Shown here one piece after another: positions 1-9,043 of a stretch of 64,000 bases of DNA; positions within the stretch are counted from its first letter, which is position 1, and every line of letters starts with the position of its first letter. Origin of the DNA: an uncultured Bacilli bacterium (GTDB lineage Bacteria > Bacillota_I > Bacilli_A > RF39 > UBA660); the NCBI GenBank assembly GCA_910585045.1, contig CAJUCD010000007.1, positions 25,413 to 89,412 on the forward strand, read 5' to 3'. Both the position numbers and the translations under genes were made by a program. The notes under the pieces are model-generated. The model did not search any database. It was not told the origin of the DNA and saw only the letters and a list, made by a program, of their open reading frames with translations.

Positions 1-494
1 TCATTTTTTAAACGACTTGCGAAATGGCAAGAAAGTAAAAAAAGAATATCGTTAGTGGGCTCCATTTCTGCGTATAAAATATTACCAGATAATTCCTTAA
101 ATCTTAAAAATCCTTTCATTTTATGATTTTCATGCATAACATATCCTGAAATGCGTAGCACTTCACTTACACACTTCAAATTTCGATAGTACATTATTTT
201 ATGGCGATATTTTATAGTATTACGAAAAAAATAATATAGTATTAATTCTTTATTATCTTCTTCAGATAAAAAAACATAGTACATATTTTTTATTATATAT
301 TTACCAAAAGATTTGCTTATTTGTTCAATTATTGCGGGATTTTTAGGAATGGATATATTAATAATATTTTCAAATAATGATGGTGTGTATGGCTCTTTTT
401 TTATATTTTCAGGCTTTATATTATTTTTTAAAAGATATATTATAATATTTAATAGGGAAATAAAATCTCCTTCATACATGAATACTTTGTTCAT
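1..494 (-). CDS. DUF4130 (TIGR03915-like) DNA metabolism protein, partial
   Basis: The gene starts at an ATG at 494 and runs off the left edge of the window. The translation has the ordered features of the DUF4130 family: an N-terminal YEGDF segment, a central basic region, then HKMKGFLRFKEL and YAEMEPTNDIL. Family members are found next to a radical SAM protein and are thought to act with it in DNA processing or repair; the exact reaction is unknown. It begins two bases after the stop of the radical SAM gene, so the two are an operon. The C-terminus is outside the window. Confidence 0.8.
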   Translation of the reverse strand, partial: MNKVFMYEGDFISLLNIIIYLLKNNIKPENIKKEPYTPSLFENIINISIPKNPAIIEQISKSFGKYIIKNMYYVFLSEEDNKELILYYFFRNTIKYRHKIMYYRNLKCVSEVLRISGYVMHENHKMKGFLRFKELSGNILYAEMEPTNDILFLLSCHFASRLKN

Positions 495-496
495 AG

Positions 497-1703
497 CTAA
501 AATAACCTCAATTGTTCTTTAGGTGTTGAAACTATATTTTCCTCTAAAATAATATTTCTTTCTATAAATTCTTTTTTAAAATACCTTTTATCTACTATAT
601 ATTTATTATTGCATAAAATAAAATATTGTGCACGTTTTAAAATTACACCCATTCGTTTTAAATCTTCTAAATGAATAGTAAAATGTCTTCGTGAACTAAT
701 TATTCTTTTAGCACTTTTTACACCAATTCCAGGAATTTTTAATAAGTCAAAATAAGAGCAAGTGTTTATTTCTTTGGGGAAACTCTTTTAAATGTCTTAA
801 TGCCCAATCAACTTTAGGATCTAATAAAATATTGAAATTTGGATTTTTAGCATCTAATAAATCACCGACTTTAAAATTATAATATCGAAGTAGCCAATCA
901 GCTTGATATAATCTATTTTCTCTTACTAATGGTGGATGCTCTAATGTTGGTAATAGATTATCTTTATTAACTGGAACATATGCTGAATAAAAAACACGTT
1001 TTAAATGAAATTTTTCATATAAATTGAAACTTTGATTCATAATTTGCAAATCAGTTTCTTTGGTAGCTCCTATAATCATTTGAGTACTTTGACCAGCAGG
1101 AACATACTTTTTATTTTGATTATCTTTAATATATTTCATAATTTGCGCTACATTTTTACTTTCTTTATTGGGCGCTAATAACTTTAACCCATTTTCAGTA
1201 GGAAGTTCAATATTAGCACTTAAACGATCTACCAAAGTTCCTAATTCTTTCAGAAGTTTTTGACTAGCTCCTGGTATAGCTTTAGCGTGAATGTAACCAT
1301 TAAAATGATATTTATGGCGTAACATAGAAATAGTCTTAATTAATAGCTCCATAGTATAATCAGGACTTTTAATAATTCCTGAACTTAAAAATAAACCCTC
1401 AATATAATTTCTTCTATAAAAATTTAAAGTAATTGTACAAATCTCTTCTGGTGTAAAAACAGCTCTTTTTATATTATTACTTTTTCTATTTAAACAGTAT
1501 TTACAATCAAAAATGCAACAATTAGTTAAAAGAATTTTTAATAATGATATACATCTACCATCAGAGGCAAATGAGTGGCATATACCTGATATGGAAGTGC
1601 TTCCAAGCCCATTATTGCTTTTTCTGTTACTTCCACTTGATGAACAAGAGGCATCATATTTAGCACTATCAGCTAAAATTGTTAATTTTTCTTGTAATCC
1701 CAT
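497..1703 (-). pseudogene. Radical SAM DNA-processing protein (TIGR03916-like), frameshifted
   Basis: The protein has the radical SAM cluster motif C63-x3-C67-x2-C70 and a following SAM-domain barrel. In the starting frame it stops at 747 after FPQRN. One base shift at the run of four G on the plus strand (776-779) restores the expected continuation FPKEINTC, then a helix-hairpin-helix with LKIPGIGVKSAKR, and a stop at 497-499 just before the partner gene. All conserved blocks are present, so this is either a very recent frameshift or a homopolymer sequencing error. The partner is the DUF4130 gene downstream. Confidence 0.85.
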
Positions 1704-1804
1704 TTGAAATCACCATTATTATTGTACTATAAAAAACAAGCGTTTGCAAACGTTTGTTTTGTTTTTTGCCTGGAAATTTTTAGTATTTAGAACTATTAGT
1801 TTTA

Positions 1805-2407
1805 TTATTGAAGTATAACATTTTTAATAAAATTTACTATTTCAGAAGTTTCATTATCTGCAGAAATAATTCTTTTTTCTTCTGGAGTTAATTCTACAAA
1901 ATACTTATTAAATTCAGGTATTATACTTATTGAATCTAATGGATATCCATTATTTCTTATTTTACTGGGCTTATCAATAAAATAAAAATGATCTTTAGCC
2001 CATGTAAGTTTATTTATTTTACCATTATTATATAGAACCATTCCATATACCCATTTCGCTGTTAGTTGTCCACCATTATTTTTTACAAGATTAGTGTAGT
2101 ATTCAATCATTTCATCATCTGTTAATTCTTTACCATTTACCCTTCTAACATAAGTGCCTGGTTGCTGTTCTTCTGGCAGTTCTTCAATAAATAAAGTATT
2201 ATCCATTCCAATTGTCGGAATTTTGGTGGCATCAAAATATGCCTTTGCCTTAATATATGCATTTTCAAGAGCATCTTTGCCATTTTCGTCTATTTCTAGT
2301 TTAAAATCTAAATCTTTTATTGTTAATAATTCTATACCTTGCTTTTCTAAGGCTTCCTTGTACTTTAAAATTTTAGCCTGATTTGTCGTAGCAAATAATA
2401 TTTTCAT
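1805..2407 (-). CDS. Ham1/RdgB-like non-canonical purine NTP pyrophosphatase
   Basis: About 200 aa, the usual length of the ITPase family. It opens with MKILFATTNQAKILKY, the family's substrate-binding start (T/S-x-N-x-x-K), and has the GMDNTLFIEEL segment that corresponds to the catalytic acidic loop. Family members hydrolyse dITP, XTP and similar damaged nucleotides to monophosphates. I chose the second in-frame ATG because it fits the family N-terminus and has a purine-rich site upstream. It is somewhat divergent, so substrate is uncertain. Confidence 0.7.
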   Translation of the reverse strand: MKILFATTNQAKILKYKEALEKQGIELLTIKDLDFKLEIDENGKDALENAYIKAKAYFDATKIPTIGMDNTLFIEELPEEQQPGTYVRRVNGKELTDDEMIEYYTNLVKNNGGQLTAKWVYGMVLYNNGKINKLTWAKDHFYFIDKPSKIRNNGYPLDSISIIPEFNKYFVELTPEEKRIISADNETSEIVNFIKNVILQ

Positions 2408-2422
2408 AAGAATACCCACTTT

Positions 2423-2998
2423 CTAATTATTTTTATTATATAATAATAAAGTCATTAAAATAAGGACTAAAATAGGAATTATTATATAATTTATCCAAAT
2501 ATTAAATATAGTTGGAATTAGCGAACATACAAATCCTATAAAAGATCCTATAATTCCACACAATATAAAGCCACCAAATCTAATACCAATGTTTCTTTTG
2601 CCATTATTTTCTTTGCAAATAATATTATAAAAAAACAACATAATTACTCCTAGTATCCACCATAATAAACCACCACTTATAAATTTTCCTAATACATGGT
2701 CATTTTTATTATTATTAAGAATTTTATTAATATAATTATTATCTGAATTATTTATTTCCTTTATAATGTTCTCATATTCTTTTAGTAAATTATTATCTTC
2801 TTTAATTCGGCTTATATCTAGTTCTGTTATTTCTTGAAGGATTTCAATTCTATTTTTAATTCTATTAGCATAGAAAAAATTAGTATCTATAAATGGGAAA
2901 AAAATTAAAATTATAGCTATAGTTAATATTATTATAATACCTAGTTTTCTTTTATTCATTTTAAATATTTTATTAAAAATTGTAGTTTTTAAATCCAT
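2423..2998 (-). CDS. Membrane protein of unknown function
   Basis: 191 aa. One hydrophobic segment lies near residues 18-36, then a hydrophilic, probably extracytoplasmic stretch rich in Glu, Asn and Ile (about residues 45-100), then three to four membrane segments to the C-terminus. No catalytic motif is visible. It lies between a Nudix gene and a Ham1-like gene in one direction and may be co-transcribed with them. I do not recognise the family. Confidence 0.6.
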   Translation of the reverse strand: MDLKTTIFNKIFKMNKRKLGIIIILTIAIILIFFPFIDTNFFYANRIKNRIEILQEITELDISRIKEDNNLLKEYENIIKEINNSDNNYINKILNNNKNDHVLGKFISGGLLWWILGVIMLFFYNIICKENNGKRNIGIRFGGFILCGIIGSFIGFVCSLIPTIFNIWINYIIIPILVLILMTLLLYNKNN

Positions 2999-3013
2999 AA
3001 TATATATACTCCT

Positions 3014-3457
3014 TTAATTTTGTTGATAAAACTTTTTTATATTTTCAATATCAAGTATTTCTTTAACAAATTGATTCAAATTTGATAAACCTGCAATATC
3101 TGTACTTAGATTATTCATAACAAAATCTATATTTTTCCATTCATAATGACCTTCTTCATTGTCGGGAACTTCTACTTCGTTACTATTGCAATATATAACA
3201 TGCAAATGAGTATTGCTGTTTAAAGGATTATTTTTATGATAAATATAAGTTACTAATAATTTAGGATCGTTTAGAGATATACCTGTTTCTTCTTTACTTT
3301 CTCTTATAGCTGCTTCAATTATGGTTTCATTTTCATTTATTTTCCCACCAATACCATTCCAGCAGTTTTTATATGGTTTTTTATTTCTTTTTACTAGTAA
3401 AACTTTATCATATTTTTTGTTAAATATCATTATTACTACATAATTTTTATTATTCAT
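3014..3457 (-). CDS. Nudix hydrolase (MutT-like)
   Basis: 147 aa with a full Nudix box at about residues 37-59: GGK start, the E seven residues on, and the RESKEETG core that binds the catalytic metal. Family members hydrolyse nucleoside diphosphate derivatives; 8-oxo-dGTP is a common substrate but specificity cannot be read from the sequence. An A-rich stretch with GGAG precedes the ATG. It neighbours another nucleotide clean-up gene. Confidence 0.85.
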   Translation of the reverse strand: MNNKNYVVIMIFNKKYDKVLLVKRNKKPYKNCWNGIGGKINENETIIEAAIRESKEETGISLNDPKLLVTYIYHKNNPLNSNTHLHVIYCNSNEVEVPDNEEGHYEWKNIDFVMNNLSTDIAGLSNLNQFVKEILDIENIKKFYQQN

Positions 3458-3572
3458 AATTATCTCCTTATTTAAGTTGATTATACTATAATATATTTTT
3501 TTTTAGCTATAAATTAAAGCTTTTAATTTTAAATTTTTAGTTAAATATGTTAAAATTATATAGAGGTAAATT

Positions 3573-4148
3573 ATGAATTATAAAAAATATTTTAAAAAAA
3601 ATAATTTAATAACTATAGAGCAATTCTTTAAATTTATGCAGAATAGATTTATGTATGGATGGGTAGACAAAGATAATAACATATTTTATGGTAATAATAA
3701 TCCTGTTGATTTTTCTCTCCAAAGACCAATAGAGTTATTTAAAAGCCATGTAGGTAATTGTTGGGATATGGCAGAATTATATAGATGTTTCTTTAAATAC
3801 ATGACTTCTTTAAAATTTGAAACTTATTATTTATTCTATGATGATAATGCTGGGTGTCCGAGTCATTCTATTTTTGCTTTCTACAATAATAACAAAGTAT
3901 ATTGGTTTGAGCCAATGTTTAATGATGAATCTTATTATTATAGTGGTATACATGAATTCAATAATATTAATGAGCTGTTGCAAGATGCAAAAAAAAGATT
4001 TATTGATAAATCATTAATATCTGATTTAATTCCTGAGAATTACAATAATAATAATTTTTACATATATAAATACAAAAAGCCTAAAGCACATATCAACGGA
4101 TTTCAAATGCGCGAACATATTAATAAAAGTATTTTAATTAATATATAA
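3573..4148 (+). CDS. Transglutaminase/cysteine-peptidase-like protein
   Basis: 191 aa on the strand opposite its neighbours. A Cys in GNCWDMAELY (about residue 70), a His in PSHSIFAFY (about 97) and an acidic residue in WFEPMFND (about 113) are in the order expected for a papain/transglutaminase-like Cys-His-Asp/Glu triad. No signal peptide is seen, so it is probably cytoplasmic. The fold assignment is inference from the spaced motifs; the substrate is unknown. Confidence 0.5.
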   Translation: MNYKKYFKKNNLITIEQFFKFMQNRFMYGWVDKDNNIFYGNNNPVDFSLQRPIELFKSHVGNCWDMAELYRCFFKYMTSLKFETYYLFYDDNAGCPSHSIFAFYNNNKVYWFEPMFNDESYYYSGIHEFNNINELLQDAKKRFIDKSLISDLIPENYNNNNFYIYKYKKPKAHINGFQMREHINKSILINI

Positions 4149-4155
4149 TTTGCAT

Positions 4156-4821
4156 TTAATTATTAATGGAAGCTAATTCATTGTTTATTATCCACTTAAT
4201 ATCTTCAATTGATTTATCTATATTAAATCGACCGTTGCCTACTGGATAATAAACAGAATAAAATTTATAATTAATGTTATATATTTTTTTATGAAAAACT
4301 TTTTTACGTACTTCTGATACTGATATTTTTTCTTTTAGCACTATGGAGCTTACTTGATTTCCAAATAAAATTATTACTTTAGGATTGACAATACTAATTT
4401 CTTTTTCTAATAATTCTAAATATTCTTTATATACAGAATTAGGAAGTGGTCTAGCATCAAGTTGTGTGCATTTTCCAAGGTTCGTAATAAAGCATTTGTG
4501 CTTACTTACATTATCATATACTATTTCTGCAAATTTTTCTGTCCAATCACTACCTTTAATATTTTTTATAGTTTTGTAAATATCAGTATCAATTAAATTT
4601 AAGCAAAAAAACAAATCCCAAATATTCTTAGTGCCTATCCATGGTGATTTTAACCCTTTCCAATTTTTATTCGAGGCAATATTTTTGCCAGTGGGATTCA
4701 TAAATACAAAGCATATATCAGGATTTTTGGCACAGCCTCCATTATATATAGAATCTAAGTTTTTAGCTCCATACTTCTTTTGTAATTTATCATATTTTAA
4801 TTTTAATTCTTCTAATTCCAT
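4156..4821 (-). CDS. Uracil-DNA glycosylase superfamily protein
   Basis: 221 aa. The segment FVFMNPTGKN (about residue 40) resembles the active-site loop of the UDG superfamily, the middle has a KVIILFGNQ strand, and the end has YYPVGNGRFN, like the HPS(P/G)-type loop. UDG-like proteins remove uracil from DNA or bind nucleic acids; some relatives are uncharacterised. It lacks an obvious iron-sulphur cysteine set, so I do not place it in family 4. Confidence 0.6.
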   Translation of the reverse strand: MELEELKLKYDKLQKKYGAKNLDSIYNGGCAKNPDICFVFMNPTGKNIASNKNWKGLKSPWIGTKNIWDLFFCLNLIDTDIYKTIKNIKGSDWTEKFAEIVYDNVSKHKCFITNLGKCTQLDARPLPNSVYKEYLELLEKEISIVNPKVIILFGNQVSSIVLKEKISVSEVRKKVFHKKIYNINYKFYSVYYPVGNGRFNIDKSIEDIKWIINNELASINN

Positions 4822-4837
4822 GATTTATTCGCCTATT

Positions 4838-5479
4838 CTATTTTGTAAGTGGAGAATTCTCTTGAATAAGAATAATTCTAGTACCTAAAACATTTATAAA
4901 AGCACAATTATGATTTATAGTAAAAATTTCAGTATCTGTTTTTAACTCATATTTTATATTTATTTCAGGTACAAATTCATATTTATCACTAGCAAAATTA
5001 CCATAAGGTGTAGTACTTTCAGTATAGCTACCTTTTAACATACAATATAATAAATTCCATCTATCACAAGATCCAACATCAATCTCTTTGTTACGATTTG
5101 CTTTATTAAATACACTTTCTTCACGTAAATCTACTGTATATGATTTTACCTTTAATTTACATAAAAAATCATTTAATTTCTCAGATTTAAAATATTGATT
5201 GAGAGCAATGGAAATACACTTATCAACATTAGTATCTTTATTTATTACCATTAATCTTACAGGATTACCTTTTTTATAAAAAATAATGGCCTGATGCTTA
5301 TTAGTAATATTTATTGTTTTACTATTGTTAGAAATAAGACAATTGCAATTTCTCACTATTTTATATGTATCGTAAGGATTTTTGCCAGATTCAAAACCGT
5401 CGATAAACGCTCCATTAAAGCATTCATAATGATTAGTTAATTGCTCTGTCCATAAATCTATAGTTTTGATAATTTCCAT
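4838..5479 (-). CDS. Hypothetical protein
   Basis: 213 aa, soluble, no signal peptide or membrane segment. Several cysteines (NCNC, SCDRWN) and a Trp-containing start (TIDLWTEQL) are visible but no family is recognised. It ends 16 bases before the UDG-like gene on the same strand and has a GGAG-type ribosome site. Confidence 0.55.
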   Translation of the reverse strand: MEIIKTIDLWTEQLTNHYECFNGAFIDGFESGKNPYDTYKIVRNCNCLISNNSKTINITNKHQAIIFYKKGNPVRLMVINKDTNVDKCISIALNQYFKSEKLNDFLCKLKVKSYTVDLREESVFNKANRNKEIDVGSCDRWNLLYCMLKGSYTESTTPYGNFASDKYEFVPEINIKYELKTDTEIFTINHNCAFINVLGTRIILIQENSPLTK

Positions 5480-5521
5480 ATTATTCTCCTTCTATTTTTT
5501 TAGCTTATATATTTTAAATTA

Positions 5522-6082
5522 TTATTCACTTTCAAGAAAATTTAGCAATTCTATTGAATTAGGATGAGGTTTTATTCCTTTATTTTCAAGTTTTTTATTG
5601 TTTAATAAAAAATATAACTTTAAAGCTTCATCAATATTTTTGTAAGCTAGTTCTTGTATTTGCTTATATTCTGATGATAAATTTTCTCTACCTATTTTAT
5701 CAGCAATAAAAATGATTTTAGCGAGCATATTCATATTAACATTACCAATAGTATGATATTTTATGGCATTGCATATATCATCATCAAAATTATATTTTTC
5801 TTTTACAACTAAAGCTCCTATTTCACTATGAATTATTTTTTGGTATTTAGATTCTAATAATTCTAAAGATAAGTTATATTTATTTACATAATTAAGATTT
5901 TCTTCTTCTTTATATTCTTTCGCAATATCATGAAGAAGACCACTAATATAAGCTTTTTCAGAATTTTCTTTATAGTTTTCAGCTAGTTTTTTAGCTTCAC
6001 TGGCAACCATTATACTATGATTAAATCTTTTATTAGATAATTCTTTTTGTAAATCATTTTTTATTTTATCAATATTATACAT
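5522..6082 (-). CDS. yqeK: YqeK-type HD-domain hydrolase
   Basis: 186 aa with the HD superfamily signature: H22 in RFNHSIMV, then GLLHDIAKEY (HD about residues 51-52), HSEIGA and a later D in FIADKIGREN. YqeK proteins hydrolyse diadenosine tetraphosphate and related dinucleotides. It follows the Sua5 gene by 11 bases in the same direction. It is normally found near nadD and rsfS, which are not in this window. Confidence 0.85.
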   Translation of the reverse strand: MYNIDKIKNDLQKELSNKRFNHSIMVASEAKKLAENYKENSEKAYISGLLHDIAKEYKEEENLNYVNKYNLSLELLESKYQKIIHSEIGALVVKEKYNFDDDICNAIKYHTIGNVNMNMLAKIIFIADKIGRENLSSEYKQIQELAYKNIDEALKLYFLLNNKKLENKGIKPHPNSIELLNFLESE

Positions 6083-6093
6083 ATTTTCTCCTG

Positions 6094-7119
6094 TTATACT
6101 TCTTTATAATTATAGGAACAAGCTCGTAGAAGACGATTCATAATAGCTAATCCTAAGCCTTTTGGTGCTACCCCTTCAATGATAATCATATCAACATTTT
6201 CCTTATCTACTTGTCTTAAAATTTTAAAAATATTATGACTAATTTCTTCTAATGAAGACCCATAAGAAATGGCATTAGAAAAATATTGCAAATTTTCCTC
6301 TCTTGTAATTAATAAACTATTAGGCCATTTATTTGCTTCATTTTGCATTTCTTTAATCAACTTAAAATTATCATGACTATATATTAATATGCATTTTGTT
6401 TTGGGAGCATAATGCTGGTATTTCATACCAGGGCTTAATACAGGTCCGCTTTCTGGTTTACTTAGAATATGACTATCTATTTCTACATTAGGTGTTATAG
6501 TTAATAAATCTTCCTTAGTTACTTTGCCGGGTCGCAATATTTTAACCTTTTCATTTTGAACAATTACAACTGTAGATTCAAGCCCAATATTAGTTTCACC
6601 GCCGTCAATAATACAATCCACTTTGCCAGCAAATTCTTCTTTTATATCATTAATATTAGTACCACTAGGTCGGCCAGAAATATTGGCACTAGGAGCAGCA
6701 ATTGGAACTCCAGCATACTCAATTAACTTTCTAGCAATTTCATTATTTGGCATTCTAACACCAACAGTATTTAGATTTGCTGTTACAATACTTGGAACTA
6801 TATCTTTTTTTCTTAGTATTATGGTTAAAGGTCCTGGCCAAAATTTAGACATTAAACGTTCTTCAAGTGGTGTTATATCCTCAACTATATCTGCTAACAT
6901 TTTTATATCAGAAATATGAAGAATTAAAGGATTATCAGATTTTCGTCCCTTAGCAGCAAAAATTTTAGCAACAGAATCACTATTTAATCCATTAGCTCCT
7001 ATACCATAAACTGTTTCAGTAGGAAACAAAACCAAACCACCATTCTTAATAATTTCGCCTGCGTGTTTTAAGAGTGTATAATCTTTATTTTGATTAAAAT
7101 CGATATAATTATCTTTCAT
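6094..7119 (-). CDS. ywlC: Threonylcarbamoyl-AMP synthase (Sua5/YwlC)
   Basis: 341 aa, two-domain Sua5 form. The YrdC domain (about 15-200) has the PTETVYGIGAN start, the KGR and SDNPLILHI motifs and the RMPN and APSAN blocks. The C-terminal Sua5 domain follows the linker that contains SPGMKYQHYAPK. The enzyme makes threonylcarbamoyl-AMP for the t6A modification at A37 of ANN-decoding tRNAs. I chose the ATG at 7119 because an AAGGGAAG site precedes it; an ATG six codons upstream lacks one. Confidence 0.92.
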   Translation of the reverse strand: MKDNYIDFNQNKDYTLLKHAGEIIKNGGLVLFPTETVYGIGANGLNSDSVAKIFAAKGRKSDNPLILHISDIKMLADIVEDITPLEERLMSKFWPGPLTIILRKKDIVPSIVTANLNTVGVRMPNNEIARKLIEYAGVPIAAPSANISGRPSGTNINDIKEEFAGKVDCIIDGGETNIGLESTVVIVQNEKVKILRPGKVTKEDLLTITPNVEIDSHILSKPESGPVLSPGMKYQHYAPKTKCILIYSHDNFKLIKEMQNEANKWPNSLLITREENLQYFSNAISYGSSLEEISHNIFKILRQVDKENVDMIIIEGVAPKGLGLAIMNRLLRACSYNYKEV

Positions 7120-7188
7120 AGAGAAACTTCCCTTCATAGATATTTCTTAAATACTATATTAGAACATAATTAAAAAAAAAGCAATTAT

Positions 7189-7542
7189 TTATTCTAAATC
7201 CTTAAGGATAAAATCATTTATTTTAATTATATTTTCTATTTGTGGTTCTATTGTTGAAAGGTCACTTAATAATCTTTGATGTTCTTTTTTATTTTTATAT
7301 TCTTTGGTTTCTAAACTATAAATAATATATCTACTGGCCGCGACTGTTAAGAGCATGCGAGAAATATCTCCTAATTCTAAAGTTTTAAAATCTTGTTTCC
7401 AATATTGATAAGCCAAATAAGTATTAAAATACCAACTATGAATATCTAAAACTTCATCATAATAAGTTTCTATTAACTCCATTTTGTGTTTTTTGTTACA
7501 AATAAAATACACTTCTACATTTTCTGTGTCTTCTTTATACAT
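7189..7542 (-). CDS. Hypothetical soluble protein
   Basis: 117 aa, helical, with a Trp/Tyr-rich middle (IHSWYFNTYLAYQYWKQ) and no recognised domain. It has its own strong promoter at 7568-7596. It may be a small cytosolic protein specific to this lineage. Confidence 0.55.
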   Translation of the reverse strand: MYKEDTENVEVYFICNKKHKMELIETYYDEVLDIHSWYFNTYLAYQYWKQDFKTLELGDISRMLLTVAASRYIIYSLETKEYKNKKEHQRLLSDLSTIEPQIENIIKINDFILKDLE

Positions 7543-7841
7543 TTGTTCGCCTCTTTTCTATGAGCTAATCATATAATAAAAAGGTATTTTAGTCAAATTA
7601 CAGAATTGGTAAAATCTGCATTAAATTTTAACAGATTTATATATAAAATAAAAAAGATTTCTATGTATATGTGCACAGAAAAGCTAAAATTGGTAAAATT
7701 ATTAAAAATTAAAATAACTAAATTACTTTATGCTTGATTATTTCATTTATATTATTTGTTAGTTATCATGATTTATAAATTATTATAAATATATACTATT
7801 AAGTATTTTTTTATTAAATAAAAAAAAATTCCCAAAGGAAT
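7543..7841. other. Intergenic stretch
   Basis: Apart from the promoter above it holds an inverted repeat (7612-7618 with 7632-7638, AAATCTG/CAGATTT) and two copies of AATTGGTAAAAT. No coding potential or RNA gene is seen. Confidence 0.5.
7568..7596 (-). promoter_or_regulatory. Sigma-A type promoter for the 7189-7542 gene
   Basis: TTGACT and TATGAT are separated by exactly 17 bases, about 25 bases upstream of the ATG at 7542. This is a near-consensus housekeeping promoter. Confidence 0.65.
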
Positions 7842-7845
7842 TTAT
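7823..7845 (-). terminator. Terminator of the TasA/camelysin-like gene
   Basis: A short AAATTCC/GGAATTT stem overlaps the stop codon and is followed on the minus strand by eight T. Confidence 0.75.
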
Positions 7846-8426
7846 TCTTGAACCTCACTTACAATATGTAAATATAGACTGACTTTTTTATTTACTAGTT
7901 CATCGGTTATTAAATCTTCGTCAACCCAAACACGAATATATTTTGTAGCTTCAGATCCACCTGCGGCTATAGTTCCACTACCAATCTTATACCCTGTTCT
8001 AGTAGTAGTTCCATCTTTTAGTGTAATAGTTTCAGATGCAATAGAATTAAGTGCTTTAAAAGTACTACCAGCACTTGCATTTCCATCTAAAGAAACTTTT
8101 ATTTTACTAACGTCTAAAGTATTTGAACTATCTGCATAAATATATATAGTATAAGCTGCTGGTAAGTTACTATTAGTATTTTTTACAGTATAACTTACAG
8201 CGCGAGATGTTAATCCTTCTGTGTTTGTAATAGGACTGCTTAATGTTAAAGCAGAAATATCTGCAACTGTTAATTGGAGAGTTCCTGCTGTTATTACTTG
8301 ATTACTTGAATTTTTCTTTACGGCAAAAAACACTGAATAACTTAATCCAATAGCAGCCACTACAACTAATATTACAGCTATTGCAATTACGGTCGTTTGT
8401 TTTTTGATAATATCCTTTATTTTCAT
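7842..8426 (-). CDS. TasA/camelysin-like secreted matrix protein
   Basis: 194 aa. A basic start is followed by a single hydrophobic segment (about residues 14-34) that ends SYSVFFAVKK, then a threonine/serine-rich beta domain with ITAGTLQLTV, TYTVKNTN-like strands and YIRVWVDEDL. This layout matches the TasA/camelysin family of extracellular fibre or metallo-protein subunits, which are normally released by the SipW signal peptidase. No SipW gene is in the window. The gene is flanked by terminators on both sides, so it is monocistronic. Confidence 0.7.
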   Translation of the reverse strand: MKIKDIIKKQTTVIAIAVILVVVAAIGLSYSVFFAVKKNSSNQVITAGTLQLTVADISALTLSSPITNTEGLTSRAVSYTVKNTNSNLPAAYTIYIYADSSNTLDVSKIKVSLDGNASAGSTFKALNSIASETITLKDGTTTRTGYKIGSGTIAAGGSEATKYIRVWVDEDLITDELVNKKVSLYLHIVSEVQE

Positions 8427-8456
8427 ATACTATCACCATAGTATAATGATACCATA

Positions 8457-8492
8457 AAAAAGTGATAAATTACAAGTACATTTTATCACTTT
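8457..8492 (-). terminator. Terminator of the 8495-8944 gene
   Basis: AAAGTGATAAA pairs with TTTATCACTTT around an 11-13 base loop, with a T-rich tail on the minus strand. Confidence 0.7.
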
Positions 8493-8494
8493 AT

Positions 8495-8944
8495 TTAAAA
8501 ATTGGAATTTTCTTCTAAAATATATGTATAATAAATGTTATCACCTACAAATTTCGTATTTATTATAAATTCATGATTATCTGCAGTAATATAATCACTA
8601 ATAATAGTGAAAGTGTAATAACCACCCTTTTTTTCAATGTTGAAATCGTCCATAAAATGCGTAATGCCATTAATAACAATTTTGGATTTTCTTATATCAA
8701 TATCTTTACTAGTTCTTAATAAAATTTTATAATTCTTATTTATGTAATATTTATTTAAAACATTAATAATTTCAAGTCCGTTATTATTTGTAATACTATA
8801 TTTTAAATTATAATCAGCTAAAGTGGTAACATTAGCTTGGCTAATTTTTTTTTCAAAACCTTGCCAAATGGGAACAGATACAATGACAAAAATACTAACT
8901 ATAGCTATTTCGATTATTTTACCTTTAATTATCTTGTCAATCAA
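8495..8944 (-). CDS. Membrane-anchored hypothetical protein
   Basis: 149 aa. One N-terminal signal-anchor (about residues 10-28, IAIVSIFVIVSVPI) precedes an outside domain with predicted beta strands. It directly precedes the TasA/camelysin-like gene and may belong to the same surface system, although a terminator separates them. Confidence 0.55.
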   Translation of the reverse strand: MIDKIIKGKIIEIAIVSIFVIVSVPIWQGFEKKISQANVTTLADYNLKYSITNNNGLEIINVLNKYYINKNYKILLRTSKDIDIRKSKIVINGITHFMDDFNIEKKGGYYTFTIISDYITADNHEFIINTKFVGDNIYYTYILEENSNF

Positions 8945-9015
8945 AGCTATTCCCCCCCTCTGATGGTTTGTTATTATAGCATAGCTTGACTTTCATGTCA
9001 AAGATAAATTTATAC

Positions 9016-9043
9016 CAAAAAAAGACAATTTATTTTTGTCTTT
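9016..9043 (-). terminator. Terminator of leuS
   Basis: AAAGACAA/TTGTCTTT stem followed by a T run on the minus strand, immediately after the leuS stop codon. Confidence 0.75.
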
